Origin: Candidatus Vondammii sp. HM_W22
GTDB taxonomy: Bacteria > Pseudomonadota > Gammaproteobacteria > Chromatiales > Chromatiaceae
Length of the DNA: 64,000 nt
Direction: 5' to 3'
Assembly (NCBI RefSeq): GCF_022530855.2
Contig: NZ_CP099567.1
Span: 1,364,001-1,428,000, forward strand
In this document: piece by piece, positions 1-10,644 of the stretch
How positions within the stretch are numbered: the first letter of the stretch is position 1
How the letters are laid out: the number at the start of each line of letters is the position of its first letter
Notes under the pieces: generated by a model
Database searches by the model: none
Seen by the model: only the letters and a program-made list of their open reading frames with translations
What the model was told of the DNA's origin: nothing
Position numbers and translations under genes: made by a program

Positions 1-169
1 GTAGACTTGATCTGTGATGGTATGGATTGAGTGCTTTTACGTTGACACAATATTTTGAACAGTCTCTCAATGAACGAGGTGTGCATTAAACTTCTATCAA
101 TACCTGATGGGAGATTAGCCATATCCGTTCAAAAACAGTATAAAACTGGGTATTTACGGCTTAACAAAG

Positions 170-204
170 AAACCCGAAGGGTGCTGGTCCCTTCGGGTTT
201 TCAC
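170..204. terminator. Bidirectional terminator downstream of ihfB
   Basis: A perfect 12-bp inverted repeat (170-181 with 189-200, core AACCCGAAGGG/CCCTTCGGGTT) encloses a 7-nt loop. A short T run follows on the plus side and a T-rich stretch on the minus side. It lies about 55 nt past the ihfB stop, so it probably ends the rpsA-ihfB transcript. Confidence 0.8.
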
Positions 205-257
205 ATTACATTACAATACGACTGAATCAGGAATAATAACCTGACGAGATAATACTA

Positions 258-563
258 TCAGCTGATATCCAACTCTGGTCTATTGGCTGAATTGACCCGA
301 TCACGCAACTCTTTCCCCGGTTTGAAATGAGGCACATGCTTTCCTGACAGTACGACAGATGACCCCGTCTTGGGATTGCGTCCCTGACGTGGTGGACGAT
401 AGTGCAAAGAAAAGCTGCCAAAACCGCGTATCTCTATTCTTTCACCCGACGAGAGAGTCTGGCTCATCTGTTCCAACATACACTTGACCGCAAGTTCAAT
501 ATCACGGTACGCAAGATGGCTCTGTTCTTTCGCGATGACATCAATGAGTTCAGATTTTGTCAT
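258..563 (-). CDS. ihfB: Integration host factor subunit beta
   Basis: This is the beta half of the IHF heterodimer, which bends DNA at specific sites in transcription, recombination and replication. The 101-residue length is typical of the family. The HU/IHF fold is clear: an N-terminal helical dimerisation region (residues 1-40), the GFGSF turn at 47-51, and the DNA-minor-groove arm GRNPKTG at 61-67, with Pro64 as the intercalating proline. It lies directly downstream of rpsA, the usual gammaproteobacterial arrangement. The partner ihfA is not in this window. It has no oddities and looks functional. Confidence 0.96.
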   Translation of the reverse strand: MTKSELIDVIAKEQSHLAYRDIELAVKCMLEQMSQTLSSGERIEIRGFGSFSLHYRPPRQGRNPKTGSSVVLSGKHVPHFKPGKELRDRVNSANRPELDIS

Positions 564-574
564 TCTTTTATTAT

Positions 575-612
575 CCTCATTTCATAGCCGGAGCTCATAA
601 GAGCCCCGGCTG
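575..612 (-). other. Hairpin between rpsA and ihfB
   Basis: The rpsA-ihfB spacer contains an inverted repeat (CCGGGGCTC/GAGCTCCGG on the minus strand) with no T run. It is more likely an mRNA stability or processing hairpin than a terminator. Confidence 0.4.
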
Positions 613-642
613 GTCTCAGTCTAAAAATACGAAGGGTCTAAA

Positions 643-2328
643 TTACTCTTCTGAATTACTGTCCATCTGGGCCTTGAGCAGATCACCAAGGGTCCCGGAA
701 GAACTACTACTGGCTGAACCACTGGAGTAAGACTTGATAGCCGCCTGCTCTTCAGCATAATCCTTCGCTTTCATAGAGAGCATGATACTGCGGTTCTTAC
801 GATCAACGCCCATAAACTTGGCTTCGACCTCATCCCCCTCTTTCAGTGCTGTACGTGCATCTTCAATACGGTCACGGGATATCTCAGATACCCGGAGATA
901 ACCTTCAATACCTTCGGTCAGAGTGATAACAGCACCTTTTGCATCAACCTCTTTGATAATGCCCTTAACCACACTGCCTTTGCTATTAGTGGCAAGATAG
1001 GAAGAGAAAGGATCTTTATCGAGCTGCTTAAGACCCAGGGAGATACGCTCACGCTCAGGATCAACAGAGAGAACAACTGTCTCCAGCTCCTGACCCTTTT
1101 TGAAGTCACGAACAGCCTCTTCGCCATTCTCATCCCAAGAGATATCGGAGAGATGGACCAATCCGTCGATACCACCATCCAGTCCAATGAAGATACCGAA
1201 ATCGGTAATGGATTTAATTTTACCGCTGACGTGATCGCCCTTATTAAAGTTAGAGGCGAAGTCATCCCATGGATTTGCACGGCACTGTTTCATTCCTAGA
1301 GAGATTCGACGGCGCTCTTCGTCAATATCGAGAACCATCACTTCCACTTCCTGGCCCAGCTCTACCAGCTTGGAGGGGTGGATATTCTTGTTGGTCCAAT
1401 CCATTTCGGATACATGAACCAGACCTTCGACACCCTCTTCGATCTCAACGAAGCAGCCGTAGTCAGCAAGATTTGTAACCTTACCAAACAGGCGGGTATT
1501 CTCAGGGTAACGACGTGACAGGTTCACCCAAGGATCATCGCCCATCTGTTTCAGGCCAAGAGACACACGCTGTTTCTCACGATCGAACTTGAGTACTTTG
1601 ACACTGATTTCATCACCGATCTCAACCACTTCAGAAGGGTGCTTGACCCGCTTCCAGGCCATATCGGTTATGTGCAACAGACCGTCGATACCGCCCAAGT
1701 CAACAAATGCACCGTAGTCGGTCAGGTTCTTGACGATACCCTTGATGGTGATTCCTTCCTGCAGACTTTCCAACAAAGCTTCGCGCTCTGCACTGTACTC
1801 TGTCTCAACCACGGCACGGCGGGAGACGACAACATTGTTGCGGCGCTGGTCCAGCTTGATGACCTTGAATTCCAGGTCCTTGCCTTCCAGATAGGTAGTA
1901 TCACGGACAGGGCGCACGTCAACCAGCGAGCCCGGCAGGAACGCACGGATTTCACCAAGTTCGACGGTGAAGCCGCCTTTGACTTTACCATTAATACGAC
2001 CCGTTACGGCCTCTTCAGCTTCGAAAGCTGTTTCCAAAACTTTCCAGGCGTGGTGACGCTTGGCCTTTTCTCGCGACAGGCGGGTGGATCCAAAGCCGTC
2101 TTCCACAGCATCCAGTGCAACTTCAACCTGATCGCCAACAACAACTTCGACTTCGCCGTCGAAGCTCATAAACTGGCTTTTTGGTATAACGCCTTCAGAT
2201 TTGAGACCAGCATTTACGATTACTGAATCGTTAGTGATCTCAAGGACGGTACCAATGACAATAGCGCCGGAGCGCAGTTGGGTTTTGGCAATACTCTCTT
2301 CAAATAGTTCTGCAAAGCTTTCGGTCAT
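643..2328 (-). CDS. rpsA: 30S ribosomal protein S1
   Basis: S1 is the large mRNA-binding protein of the small ribosomal subunit and is needed to initiate translation on most mRNAs. The 561-residue protein shows the expected run of six S1 (OB-fold) repeats, each with a recognisable G-x-V...DYGAFV/I-x-L...GLxHxS pattern. A short Ser-rich tail precedes the C-terminus. I chose the internal ATG at 2328 ([12 protein letters not shown]), which matches family N-termini; the frame stays open 12 codons upstream. A terminator separates it from cmk, so it is probably transcribed separately, with ihfB downstream. Confidence 0.96.
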   Translation of the reverse strand: MTESFAELFEESIAKTQLRSGAIVIGTVLEITNDSVIVNAGLKSEGVIPKSQFMSFDGEVEVVVGDQVEVALDAVEDGFGSTRLSREKAKRHHAWKVLETAFEAEEAVTGRINGKVKGGFTVELGEIRAFLPGSLVDVRPVRDTTYLEGKDLEFKVIKLDQRRNNVVVSRRAVVETEYSAEREALLESLQEGITIKGIVKNLTDYGAFVDLGGIDGLLHITDMAWKRVKHPSEVVEIGDEISVKVLKFDREKQRVSLGLKQMGDDPWVNLSRRYPENTRLFGKVTNLADYGCFVEIEEGVEGLVHVSEMDWTNKNIHPSKLVELGQEVEVMVLDIDEERRRISLGMKQCRANPWDDFASNFNKGDHVSGKIKSITDFGIFIGLDGGIDGLVHLSDISWDENGEEAVRDFKKGQELETVVLSVDPERERISLGLKQLDKDPFSSYLATNSKGSVVKGIIKEVDAKGAVITLTEGIEGYLRVSEISRDRIEDARTALKEGDEVEAKFMGVDRKNRSIMLSMKAKDYAEEQAAIKSYSSGSASSSSSGTLGDLLKAQMDSNSEE

Positions 2329-2397
2329 GTGAAAATACCCTGAATCGGCTACGCCGATCATCACCGGCTTGGAAAAATCATACCGGTGGCTGGTTAA

Positions 2398-2430
2398 GTT
2401 AAAAAAACAAAATGGCCCAATAATTGGGCC
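2398..2430 (-). terminator. Terminator between cmk and rpsA
   Basis: On the minus strand a GC-rich stem (GGGCCCAAT/ATTGGGCC, 2414-2430) is followed by TTTTGTTTTTTT. It lies immediately after the cmk stop codon. It should end aroA-cmk transcription before rpsA. Confidence 0.8.
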
Positions 2431-2433
2431 CCC

Positions 2434-3102
2434 TTAAATCACAAGATCAGGATAAGCGCTACGCACCCTTTCCATCACCTGTTCAAGCACTTCGTCTATC
2501 GATAGTGCCGTTGATTCCACCTCCAGCGCCCCTTCCGGCGCCATCAGTGGAGCTGTACCGCGATTACGATCCCGCTCATCACGTTCATTGATTTCCGCAG
2601 CAAGATCGCCGAGACTAGCATTTAATCCTTTTTCTTTCAACTGGTTATAGCGACGCCATGCACGTTCCCCGGCACTGGCCGTGAGGTATATTTTAACCCC
2701 TGCGTCCGGGAATACCACTGACCCCATATCCCTCCCGTCTGCCACCAATCCAGGGGCACGCGCATAGTCCCGCTGCCACTCCAGCAAAGCACTTCTTACT
2801 TCCGGAACGGCAGCCACTTTCGATGCTGCATTGCCCGAAGATTCACTACGGATAGCGAGGGTGACCTCTTCACCATCAAGGAAGACTGCTCTCTGGCGAA
2901 ATTCCACTTTCATGTTTCTAGCCAATTTAGTTAATTTATCGACCTGATCACTGCTGATACCGGCACGATCAGCCAAAATTACAAGCAAACGATAGAGCGC
3001 CCCACTGTCCAGACAGTGCCAACCCAAACGTTTTGCCACTCGCTCAGCAATCGTCCCCTTGCCAGAACCGCTGGGGCCATCGATGGTAATAACAGGGATC
3101 AT
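2434..3102 (-). CDS. cmk: Cytidylate kinase
   Basis: This kinase phosphorylates CMP and dCMP using ATP and so recycles pyrimidine nucleotides. The 222-residue length is normal. The P-loop GPSGSGKG sits at residues 9-16 near the N-terminus. The CMP-binding stretch containing LVADGRDMGSVVFPDA and the Arg-rich lid (RDERDRNRG) are both present. Its ATG overlaps the aroA stop by 4 nt (ATGA), indicating translational coupling. The cmk-rpsA-ihfB order is conserved in gammaproteobacteria. Confidence 0.96.
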   Translation of the reverse strand: MIPVITIDGPSGSGKGTIAERVAKRLGWHCLDSGALYRLLVILADRAGISSDQVDKLTKLARNMKVEFRQRAVFLDGEEVTLAIRSESSGNAASKVAAVPEVRSALLEWQRDYARAPGLVADGRDMGSVVFPDAGVKIYLTASAGERAWRRYNQLKEKGLNASLGDLAAEINERDERDRNRGTAPLMAPEGALEVESTALSIDEVLEQVMERVRSAYPDLVI

Positions 3103-4430
3103 CGCTCACCTTCTCTGTTTTCGTTGATCATCAGCCCAGCACCAGCCGCCAGTGCAACAAAACCCGGAAAAGAGGTATTCACATTGGCGCAATCGTCAAT
3201 CACAATCTCATTTTCTGACTTTAGAGCCGCCATGGAGAAAGCCATGGCGATCCGGTGGTCACCATGACTATCGACACGACCACCCTTAATTATTCCACCC
3301 TGAATGATAATCCCATCCTGTGTAGCAGTTGCATCAACCCCAATCGCTGATAATCCATCCGCCATGACCTGAATCCGGTCGCTCTCTTTAACCCTCAACT
3401 CCTCAGCTCCGGTCAGCACGGTCTCACCCTCTGCGCAGGCAGCAGCGATGAAAATGGCCGGGAACTCGTCAATAGCTAGGTGAACCTGATCTTCCGGTAT
3501 CCGGATTCCTTTCAAGGTGGCTGACCGAACCTGCAGATCAGCCACCGGCTCGCCACCCACATCCCGTCGGTTCATCACTTCGATATTAGCCCCCATCAGA
3601 CGCAGTATATTGATCACGCCATCACGAGTGGAATTGATGCCGACATGCTCAAGAGTGAGATCCGATCCATCGGCAACCGCTGCACCCACCAGAAAAAAAG
3701 CGGAAGATGAGATATCTGCAGGTACGTCGATATCGCAAGCGGTAAGCCGTCCACCACCTGTAATACAGATTTTACTCCCCGTCCGTCTCACCGGATAACC
3801 AAATCCAGCGAGTATCCGCTCAGTATGGTCACGGGTGGGTGCCGGTTCGACCACACAGGTTTCACCATCAGCATAGAGACCCGCCAGCAACAGACATGAC
3901 TTCACCTGGGCACTGGCGATCGGCATCTGATAATCAATCCCTTTTAAACTGCCGGCATCACTGATGGCAAGCGGTGCTGTTCCGTTTTCTCCCATCGTTA
4001 TCTCTGCCCCCATTTTCGACAGAGGATCGGTAACGCGACTCATCGGACGACTGGAGAGAGAGACATCACCGGCAAGCGTGATATTCAGCCCCTGACCAGC
4101 AAGCAGTCCGGAGAGCAGGCGCATCGAGGTACCGGAATTTCCAAGGTCGAGAACCGCTTCAGGCTGCTTCAGTCCACTCATTCCTACACCTTGGATAACC
4201 ACCTCTCCCTGATCAGGCCCTTCTATCTCCACGCCCATCTGCTGAAACGCCTTTAGCGTGGCCAGACTGTCATCGCCTTCAAGAAAACCGCTGATCCTGG
4301 TTGTTCCCTCAGCCAGAGAGCCCAACATAATGGAACGGTGGGAAATAGATTTATCACCGGGAACACGCAGCTTTCCGATGAGTCTTCCTCCAGGGCGGAG
4401 ATGAAAGACGAGATTACCAACTGAACTCAA
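3099..4430 (-). CDS. aroA: 3-phosphoshikimate 1-carboxyvinyltransferase (EPSP synthase)
   Basis: This enzyme joins phosphoenolpyruvate to shikimate-3-phosphate in the sixth step of the shikimate pathway. The 443-residue protein has KSISHRS at about 27-33, LGNSGTSMRLLSG, RPMSRVTDPL and a C-terminal DHRIAMAF, a pattern closer to the Bacillus/Pseudomonas-like class than to the E. coli class. The start is TTG, supported by a GGAG 6 nt upstream. It overlaps cmk by 4 nt. In related genomes tyrA lies directly upstream (fused to aroA in Pseudomonas); here an IS5-type remnant lies upstream and tyrA is 20 kb away. Confidence 0.95.
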   Translation of the reverse strand: MSSVGNLVFHLRPGGRLIGKLRVPGDKSISHRSIMLGSLAEGTTRISGFLEGDDSLATLKAFQQMGVEIEGPDQGEVVIQGVGMSGLKQPEAVLDLGNSGTSMRLLSGLLAGQGLNITLAGDVSLSSRPMSRVTDPLSKMGAEITMGENGTAPLAISDAGSLKGIDYQMPIASAQVKSCLLLAGLYADGETCVVEPAPTRDHTERILAGFGYPVRRTGSKICITGGGRLTACDIDVPADISSSAFFLVGAAVADGSDLTLEHVGINSTRDGVINILRLMGANIEVMNRRDVGGEPVADLQVRSATLKGIRIPEDQVHLAIDEFPAIFIAAACAEGETVLTGAEELRVKESDRIQVMADGLSAIGVDATATQDGIIIQGGIIKGGRVDSHGDHRIAMAFSMAALKSENEIVIDDCANVNTSFPGFVALAAGAGLMINENREGER

Positions 4431-4489
4431 AACAGGCTCCGGGATAACGATAGGGATTCAGGGATGCAAATCTTAGCCGTTAAGAGCCT

Positions 4490-5450
4490 GTTTGACAAGG
4501 AGAAACAACAAGTTAGATCCATTACTGGTTGCTTCTCAGTACGCCCGCACGGCGGAGAGAGTCTTGAGTTTCAGCGATTACGTGATTCAACTCGGTGTTT
4601 CGGTCGCCAACGTGCAGGTAACGCCGTGAGTTCACCATCTCTATACAGTGTCTTACGCCCAATGTCTCTCATCACTCGGCCCAAGTACGTTTTAAGTTTT
4701 CTAGTCTGCCTCGCCGAACGCTTCATCTGCTGAGCATGAGAATATCGTCCTTGCATGATCAAGGCGTTCTTTCCTGCCTTGACATAACTCTGACGTCATT
4801 TGATGCCTCTCTTTTGAACTGCAGACACCAATAGGTCACGCATTTTATGGTAGAGCCTTGCATCTGTTGGAAAAGTGACAGTCGTTCTCTTGAACGGTGG
4901 TGTCCACATTGACGTGCTCTAACTCACGCAAGCTCATTGCTTTAGTATTCAGCGCTAGCTCGATGGTTTGTTTCAACAGCGCGTCAAGTTTACTACCGAT
5001 TCGGTTGCGCCAGCGAACCAGGCTGGAGAAGTGTAAGGGGAGTTCGTGTTGCGGGTATTAAAATCCACAAAAGTACAGCCAATATGGGTTTTCAATCCAA
5101 CGTTTCACAACGCTCTCATTGAAGATGTACTGTGAGATAATGCAGGTTCGCCAGCAAAGCGAGTGGGTAGCGGGGGACTGGTCTGATCCTCCCACTGTAA
5201 ATGACATCAATGTCAACTTCAAGTTTTCCCCGTTCATTTTCTCGGATAACCGCACCAATGGGCGCGAGAGGTTTAAGATCTGAGGAAGTTGCGAGCGGAA
5301 TAAATCAGCACTATTATCCGGGCTTTATGGTTTCACATTTGCAACATTTTGACGATGAAGGAGGCTCTTCTTGCAAGAAATTTCATCATAAACAGCTTAT
5401 TAATTCATCTTTATCATGTAACTAAAATAATTCAGGAGCAACTATTTAGC
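4490..5450 (-). pseudogene. IS5-family transposase remnant (edge of the aroA-tyrA insert)
   Basis: Minus-strand conceptual translation gives ordered pieces of an IS5-family transposase in several frames. They are an N-terminus resembling SPDNSADLFRSQLPQIL, then WIENPYWLYFCGF, ELPLHFSSLVRWRNRIG, LEHVNVDTTVQE, and a C-terminal piece with RKLKTYLGRVMRDIG. Stops and frameshifts separate all of them. The 5' end (about 5275-5450) closely resembles 24290-24461 next to tyrA, including the terminal CAGGAGCAACTA versus CAGGGGCGACTA. I could not find the 3' inverted repeat near aroA, so that end is probably deleted. Not functional. Confidence 0.85.
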
Positions 5451-5475
5451 TTTTCTTTATAAGAGTCACTCTGAA

Positions 5476-6846
5476 TCAAGCGCGTAGAATGGAGAGAATC
5501 TCCTCGGTTTTGCCCTGCATTAGGTTCAAATCACCCTTGGACTCCACATTCAGGCGAACGACGGGCTCAGTGTTGGAGCAGCGGAGGTTGAAGCGCCACG
5601 ACTCAAACTCCAAGCTGATGCCATCGGTACGGTCAATTTCCAATGCACTGCTCTGGAAATGATCAGTCACTCGCTGAATGGCGGCTTGAGGATCAGCCAG
5701 TTTGCTGTTGATCTCGCCAGAGGAGGGATAACAGGCTATCTGGTCATCAACCAGTGCGGACAGTGACTGACTTCTTTGGCAAAGCAACTCTGCCACCAAA
5801 AGCCAGGGAATCATGCCGCTATCGCAGTAGTAAAAGTCCCGGAAATAGTGATGGGCGCTCATTTCACCACCGTAGACGGCGTCTTCTTCCCGCATGCGCT
5901 CTTTGATAAAAGAGTGGCCTGCTTTGCTTAACACGGGTACCCCCCCGCTTTTTGTCACTATATCAATGGTGTTCCAGGTCAAACGTGGGTCATGAATAAT
6001 TTTGCTTCCCGGGTAATTGCTGAGGAAGGCTTCAGCAAGCAGGCCCACTATGTAGTAGCCTTCGATGAACCGGCCCTGTTCATCAAACAGGAAGCAGCGG
6101 TCAAAATCACCATCCCAGGCGATCCCCATATCGGCTGAGTGTTTCAGTACAGCATCAATAGTGTCCTGGCGGTTCTCTTCCAGAAGGGGGTTGGGGATAC
6201 CATTGGGAAAACTGCCATCCGGCTGATGGTGAAGTTTGATAAATTCCACCGGCACCTGAGCCGCCTGGAATCGTTGTTCGATTGCATCGATGATATGGCC
6301 TGCCACGCCGTTTCCGGCATTGACGACTAGCTTCAGTGGCTTGATCGCTGCCGCCTGGATATACCCCATCAAATGGTCGACATAGGCATCCAGTACCGAT
6401 ATCTCTTCATAGCGTCCATATTTGCTCGGATCGACAGCTGCAAAATCGTTCTCTCGCACTAGGCGCTCAATTTTATTCAGCCCGGTACCACTACTGATGG
6501 GTCTTGCTCCCTTACAGACCAGTTTCATACCATTGTAATTTTCAGGATTGTGGCTGGCTGTGACCACTATGCCACCACCCGTTTCCAGGTGAATAGTGGC
6601 AAAATAGACCTCTTCTGTGCCACAGAGGCCGATATCCAAGACATTGACACCTGACTCCTGAAGACCATTTGTGAGTGCCTGCTTGAGTGATTCAGTCGAC
6701 AGGCGCATATCACCGCCGACAACCACAGAGACCGGTTTGACAGCGGCAGCATAGGCCCGGCCTATACGATAAGCGATATCTTCATTCAGCTCTGCACCGA
6801 GTTGGCCACGGATATCATAGGCTTTGAAACAAGCTATTTTATTCAT
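5476..6846 (-). CDS. manB: Phosphomannomutase/phosphoglucomutase
   Basis: A phosphohexomutase interconverting hexose 6- and 1-phosphates, supplying GDP-mannose or UDP-glucose for surface polysaccharide. The 456-residue length equals the ManB/CpsG group. The phosphoserine loop [13 protein letters not shown] begins at 96 (catalytic Ser98). The metal-binding DGDFDR, the sugar-specificity loop [10 protein letters not shown] and the phosphate-binding [11 protein letters not shown] follow in order. It is a single gene among IS remnants with no guanylyltransferase partner nearby, so substrate preference cannot be settled. The close match to E. coli CpsG-type sequence favours phosphomannomutase. Confidence 0.9.
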   Translation of the reverse strand: MNKIACFKAYDIRGQLGAELNEDIAYRIGRAYAAAVKPVSVVVGGDMRLSTESLKQALTNGLQESGVNVLDIGLCGTEEVYFATIHLETGGGIVVTASHNPENYNGMKLVCKGARPISSGTGLNKIERLVRENDFAAVDPSKYGRYEEISVLDAYVDHLMGYIQAAAIKPLKLVVNAGNGVAGHIIDAIEQRFQAAQVPVEFIKLHHQPDGSFPNGIPNPLLEENRQDTIDAVLKHSADMGIAWDGDFDRCFLFDEQGRFIEGYYIVGLLAEAFLSNYPGSKIIHDPRLTWNTIDIVTKSGGVPVLSKAGHSFIKERMREEDAVYGGEMSAHHYFRDFYYCDSGMIPWLLVAELLCQRSQSLSALVDDQIACYPSSGEINSKLADPQAAIQRVTDHFQSSALEIDRTDGISLEFESWRFNLRCSNTEPVVRLNVESKGDLNLMQGKTEEILSILRA

Positions 6847-7124
6847 TTTTTGGAGCTGTCCTAGTTAATCAGCTAACTTTACCTTTAACCTATTAATTCA
6901 GTTGTTTTAACTGACTTTAATTGGATCACTTTTGTTAAATCGCCATTCACACACCTTACAAAAGGGATGAAAAGAGTCTATTGATACACCGTTAAACTCT
7001 ACGCATATGTCACTTTTCTTGGTTCCAAAAATTCTCTGTTCCGTTAATATGGTTAGGCTTGTTTGCGAATAGCTTGCTGTGGTTTATTCGATAGTGCTTA
7101 AATTCCTGGGACATCTGCACTATA
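6847..7124. other. AT-rich gene-free spacer
   Basis: This stretch lies upstream of manB and probably holds its promoter. I see no gene, repeat or confident -35/-10 pair in it. Confidence 0.4.
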
Positions 7125-8328
7125 GGGTAATCCCCCTATTATTAACCGAAGTTAAAAGCAGAGGTTAATGCGCAATCTGCGCAAGTCGTTATTTCGGTGT
7201 GTAACCACCCAGCGCCATATTCGGCCTTTGATGATTATATGTCCATAGCCACTTTGTGGCATAGTCTTGTACTTCAGCAATCGATTCCAAAGAGGTAATG
7301 GTTTAACCAGTCATACCTTACTGTTCGGCTGTAGCGTTCGATGTAGGCATTTTGTTGTGAATTCCCGGGTTGTATAAACAACAACTCCACATCATTGTCG
7401 GCAGACCATTTTGCTAACATACCGCTGATGTATTCCGGCCCATTGTCACAGCGTATTTGGCGAGGCTTGCCTCGCCACGCAATCAACCGATCCAAGGTGC
7501 AGACTACTCGTTCCGCGGGCAAGGATAAATCTACTTCGATCGCTAAGCCTTCGCGGTTGCAGTCATCAATAATATTGAACAGCCTGTAACTTCGCCCATC
7601 ACCTAATTGGTCGTGCATAAAATCCATTGACCAAGTTTCATTAATGGTGGATGGCACAGCCAACGGCTGTGGCTTTTTCCGTTGAAGTCGCTTCCCGGGC
7701 TTGATCCGTAGGTTTAATTCCAGTTCTCTATAGATACGATAAACCCGCTTGTGATTCCAACCAAAGCCTTTCACATTGCGTAACTACATAAAACATAAGC
7801 CAAAGCCAAAGCCAAAGTTGCGTTGATTGTGCGTGAGTCGCAATAACCTGTCGGCTATCTCAGCATTTTCATTGCTGAGTTTAGCTTGATAACGGTAACA
7901 GCTTTCGCTGATACCCCAGGTCTCACAGGACAACCGAATACTCACTGCCTTGTCCAACACCGCTTGTTGTGCCAGATTACGTCACTGCCGAGGCCTTACC
8001 ACTTTTTTTCAAGAGCCTCCTTGCGCAGCTCAGATTTGATGCGTTCTTCGGCATACATTTTCTTGAGTTGCCGGTTTTTGGCTTCAAGCTCTTTTAAACG
8101 AGACATCATGGATGCATCCATACTTACTGCGCCATTTGTAAAATGTCGCACTGCTCATGTCGTATTCACGGCACAGCTCAGGCACAGGGCTACCAGTCCC
8201 CGCCTGCTTTCGAATATCGCCATTATTTGGCTGTCTCTGTATCTCGATATTTTCATGCCAGAATCTCCTGCGTTCATATTGCGAGAAAATTCTACTTTTG
8301 GCATCAGCTACTTCCCGGGGGGATTACC
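7125..8328 (-). pseudogene. Degenerate IS3-family element (copy 1)
   Basis: The outer ends read GGGTAATCCCCC on the left and its complement on the right, the same ends as the element at 39086-40287. The OrfB transposase survives as an open piece (7274-7774) with [42 protein letters not shown] and [13 protein letters not shown], i.e. the rve/DDE core with its first two Asp and downstream Glu. Frameshifts cut off both the start and the C-terminus. OrfA (about 7990-8270) is recognisable only as fragments. The slippery A-run before GTGGTAAGGCC is retained. Confidence 0.85.
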
Positions 8329-8794
8329 GCCTGGAGCCAATCAAGGATCATCTGTGAGAAATATTGAACGCTGTTGTTTTGGAAGTAAGTAATGGTCCGG
8401 CAGGAGGTCCCAGCAGCCGAATCAAGATGATCAAGGTGCGTAGCAGAGGTTTCCGCAACAAGGAGCGGTTTACCAATGCAATCTTGGAGGGCTGAATCTT
8501 TATCCTGAGGGAGTGGTTGGGCGATACCGACCCTCTCGATTAGGGGAAGAGCCATTATTTTAGCCGCATAAAGCCATAAAATTATAGTAGTAAACTGGGC
8601 CGACCAATAATCGCAGTAAAACAGATCAATGGACTCTCAGTTTGAAGAACAACCCGATAAAAATATTCGATAACTTCCCATTTTATATGCTCTCTTGTTA
8701 AGATAGCCGCAACTGAGACTGCGGCTAAAAAATATATGTTTTTACACTACTTTCCGGTAAAGAACGGTAAAAATGCTGTGCATCGATTCTAACC
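8329..8794. other. Gene-free stretch with one short repeat
   Basis: I find no convincing gene here. A minus-strand open frame at 8304-8555 has no recognisable family. The only structured feature is the ~40-bp repeat at 8512-8551, shared with 48299-48333. Confidence 0.4.
8512..8551. repeat. ~40-bp repeat R, copy 1
   Basis: GTGGTTGGG-GATACC...CTCTCGATTAGGGGAAGAGCC occurs here and, with a 3-nt gap and one substitution, at 48299-48333. Weaker similarity continues for about 60 bp downstream of both copies. Read in reverse it begins GGCTCTTCCCC, which recalls ISL3-family termini, but no transposase is attached. Confidence 0.6.
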
Positions 8795-9873
8795 ATGATG
8801 TTCTCATATAAAATCAGGCATTTTATGGGTGTTACAGACTTGAACAGGACAAACTATTCTGGCGATGCTGTGCGCTTCGATTTTTTTGGAGCCAAGCATG
8901 TACACGTGTCAGCTTGTTTTTTCCAGGTGACCGACCATCTTCCAATGCATATATTCCAACGTTGCTCGCAACGCTACCGAGGCGAGCGGTATGTAAAACG
9001 ATTTCGTTGTTTCAGCCAATCTCAGGATGGTATTCGCACAACTGACCTATCGGGAAAGCCTACGAGATATCGAAGCCTGTCTGCGAAGCTTTATCACATG
9101 GACATCCGCCCCTGGATCGTACACAGTATACTTTCCGATGCCAGCGAGCAACGCAATTGGTGCATCTATGCCGACTTCGCGCAAACCTTGATCCGAGTCG
9201 CCAGAACGCTTTATGCAAAAGAAGATCTCGATCTGGAACTCGACAACACCGTTTATGCACTCGACATTCTTCTATCCGGAACCAGGGCCTTCTATGGATT
9301 GAGGTTATGCAGATTTCCAACGGCTTTTCACCCTGCACATTGCAGGCGCTTTCTCCGTTATCCGCGCCAAATCCCATACTCTATTCTGTGCCAACGTTGC
9401 TACTCGACTAGCCTGAAGGGCAATCAGACCAGCGTAGCAACCGCCAAGGATGACCTGCAACCTTTACGCCATATCAAATATTGCGACAAGAACACAGAAA
9501 AGACATTCATCTTTCTGACCAACAACTTTGTCATACCAGCCCAGACTGTTGCCGACTTGTATCGTTATCACTGGCAGGTCAAATTGTTTTTCAAATGGAT
9601 AAAACAGCACCGGCGCATCAAGTCATTCTTCGGTACTTCCGAGAATGCGGTGAAAACTCAGATATGGATTGCCATCTCTGTGTGCGTTCTGGTTGCTACC
9701 ACCAAGAAGCTACTCAATATCAGCACCTGCCTCTACACAATTTTACAGATTTCGAGTCTTACACTTTTCGAAAAAATGCCTTTGGAACAAATACCTGCAA
9801 ATTGCGATTACAAAAGCGAAGAGTGCGATAGAGTAATCAGTTGAATTTATTCGATAACTTAAGCGGACAGTAG
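8795..9873 (+). pseudogene. IS4-family transposase, internally deleted
   Basis: One long open frame hides a broken gene. The N-terminal part matches IS4-type sequence in two alternating frames (RYRGERYVKRF, then FAQLTYRESLRDIEACL in another frame, then DASEQRNWCIYADFAQ). The middle, which should carry the first catalytic Asp residues, is largely missing. The C-terminal part is well kept (FLTNNFVIPAQTVADLYRYH, WQVKLFFKWIKQH, KSFFGTSENAVKTQIWIA). After another frameshift the authentic tail NQLNLFDNLSGQ ends at TAG 9871-9873, touching the next gene. Not functional. Confidence 0.85.
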
Positions 9874-9875
9874 TG

Positions 9876-10607
9876 ATGTTCTTAGATAAATACTATTCTG
9901 AAGTTGGTACAAAAATTCAGTTCACCCGCCAGCAGGGAAGTGGGTTTGCCAAGGAAGTTGCCGACGATTTCAACCCGTTACATGATCTGGATGCAAAACT
10001 CTTCTGCGTGCCAGGCGATCTGCTGTTTGCCATTGCATTGGCAAAATGTGGACTGAGCCAGCGGATGCGTTTCACCTTTACCGGAATGGTTAGAGATGGC
10101 ATTGCGCTAAATTTACCTGAAACAGCTCCTGATGCATTCGCCATTACTGATGATAATGATAAAAAATATGTGGATATCCGGCGTGAAGGCGACATTTCAA
10201 AAGAGGGTCAGCTAATAACTGACCTGACACGCAGCTATGTTGAGTTTTCCGGTCATGCATTTCCAAATATTCTTGTCCCACTGATGTCTGACAACCGCAT
10301 CATGATAAATCCTGCCCGCCCGATGGTAATCTACCAAAGCATGGCCATTGACCTGAACCGCCTGGATATATCGAATCCAACACTGGAGTTTACCGGTTCA
10401 AGTCTTGAACTCAATGGGAAAAAAGGGAGTGCCCAACTCAACTTCTCCGTTAAAACCGGAGGAGAGATTGTCGGAACCGGCCATAAGCGTATGACTTTGC
10501 GTGGTCTGCGCGATTTTGATCAAGGTCTGGTGAATAAAATGGTGGATGGCTACAACGCGCATAAGCAGGAGTATTTTGGCTGGAGCAACAGTGGGTTGAT
10601 TGATTAA
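9876..10607 (+). CDS. DUF3581 family protein
   Basis: A 243-residue cytosolic protein of the DUF3581 family, known mainly from gammaproteobacteria and without an assigned reaction. The N-terminal MFLDKYYSE, FNPLHDLDAKLFCVPGDLL and CGLSQRM segments are the family signature. FNPLHD and CVPGDLL resemble the hydration-site region of MaoC-like hot-dog enzymes, which is a guess only. I chose ATG 9876; a GTG at 9873 overlaps the stop of the upstream transposase remnant. The IS4 end directly abuts the start, so the native upstream region has been replaced and no good ribosome-binding site is visible. Confidence 0.8.
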   Translation: MFLDKYYSEVGTKIQFTRQQGSGFAKEVADDFNPLHDLDAKLFCVPGDLLFAIALAKCGLSQRMRFTFTGMVRDGIALNLPETAPDAFAITDDNDKKYVDIRREGDISKEGQLITDLTRSYVEFSGHAFPNILVPLMSDNRIMINPARPMVIYQSMAIDLNRLDISNPTLEFTGSSLELNGKKGSAQLNFSVKTGGEIVGTGHKRMTLRGLRDFDQGLVNKMVDGYNAHKQEYFGWSNSGLID

Positions 10608-10644
10608 TCAAATTCCCTTTACTTACGCAGAATCCAAAGTAAAC

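Noticed and set aside
1639-2226. Long plus-strand open frame opposite rpsA (195 codons)
   Set aside because: It is antisense to a clear six-domain S1 gene, and its composition reflects the codon bias of the opposite strand.
8304-8555. Minus-strand open frame of 83 codons
   Set aside because: No family and no ribosome-binding site; it runs from repeat R into the IS3 end.
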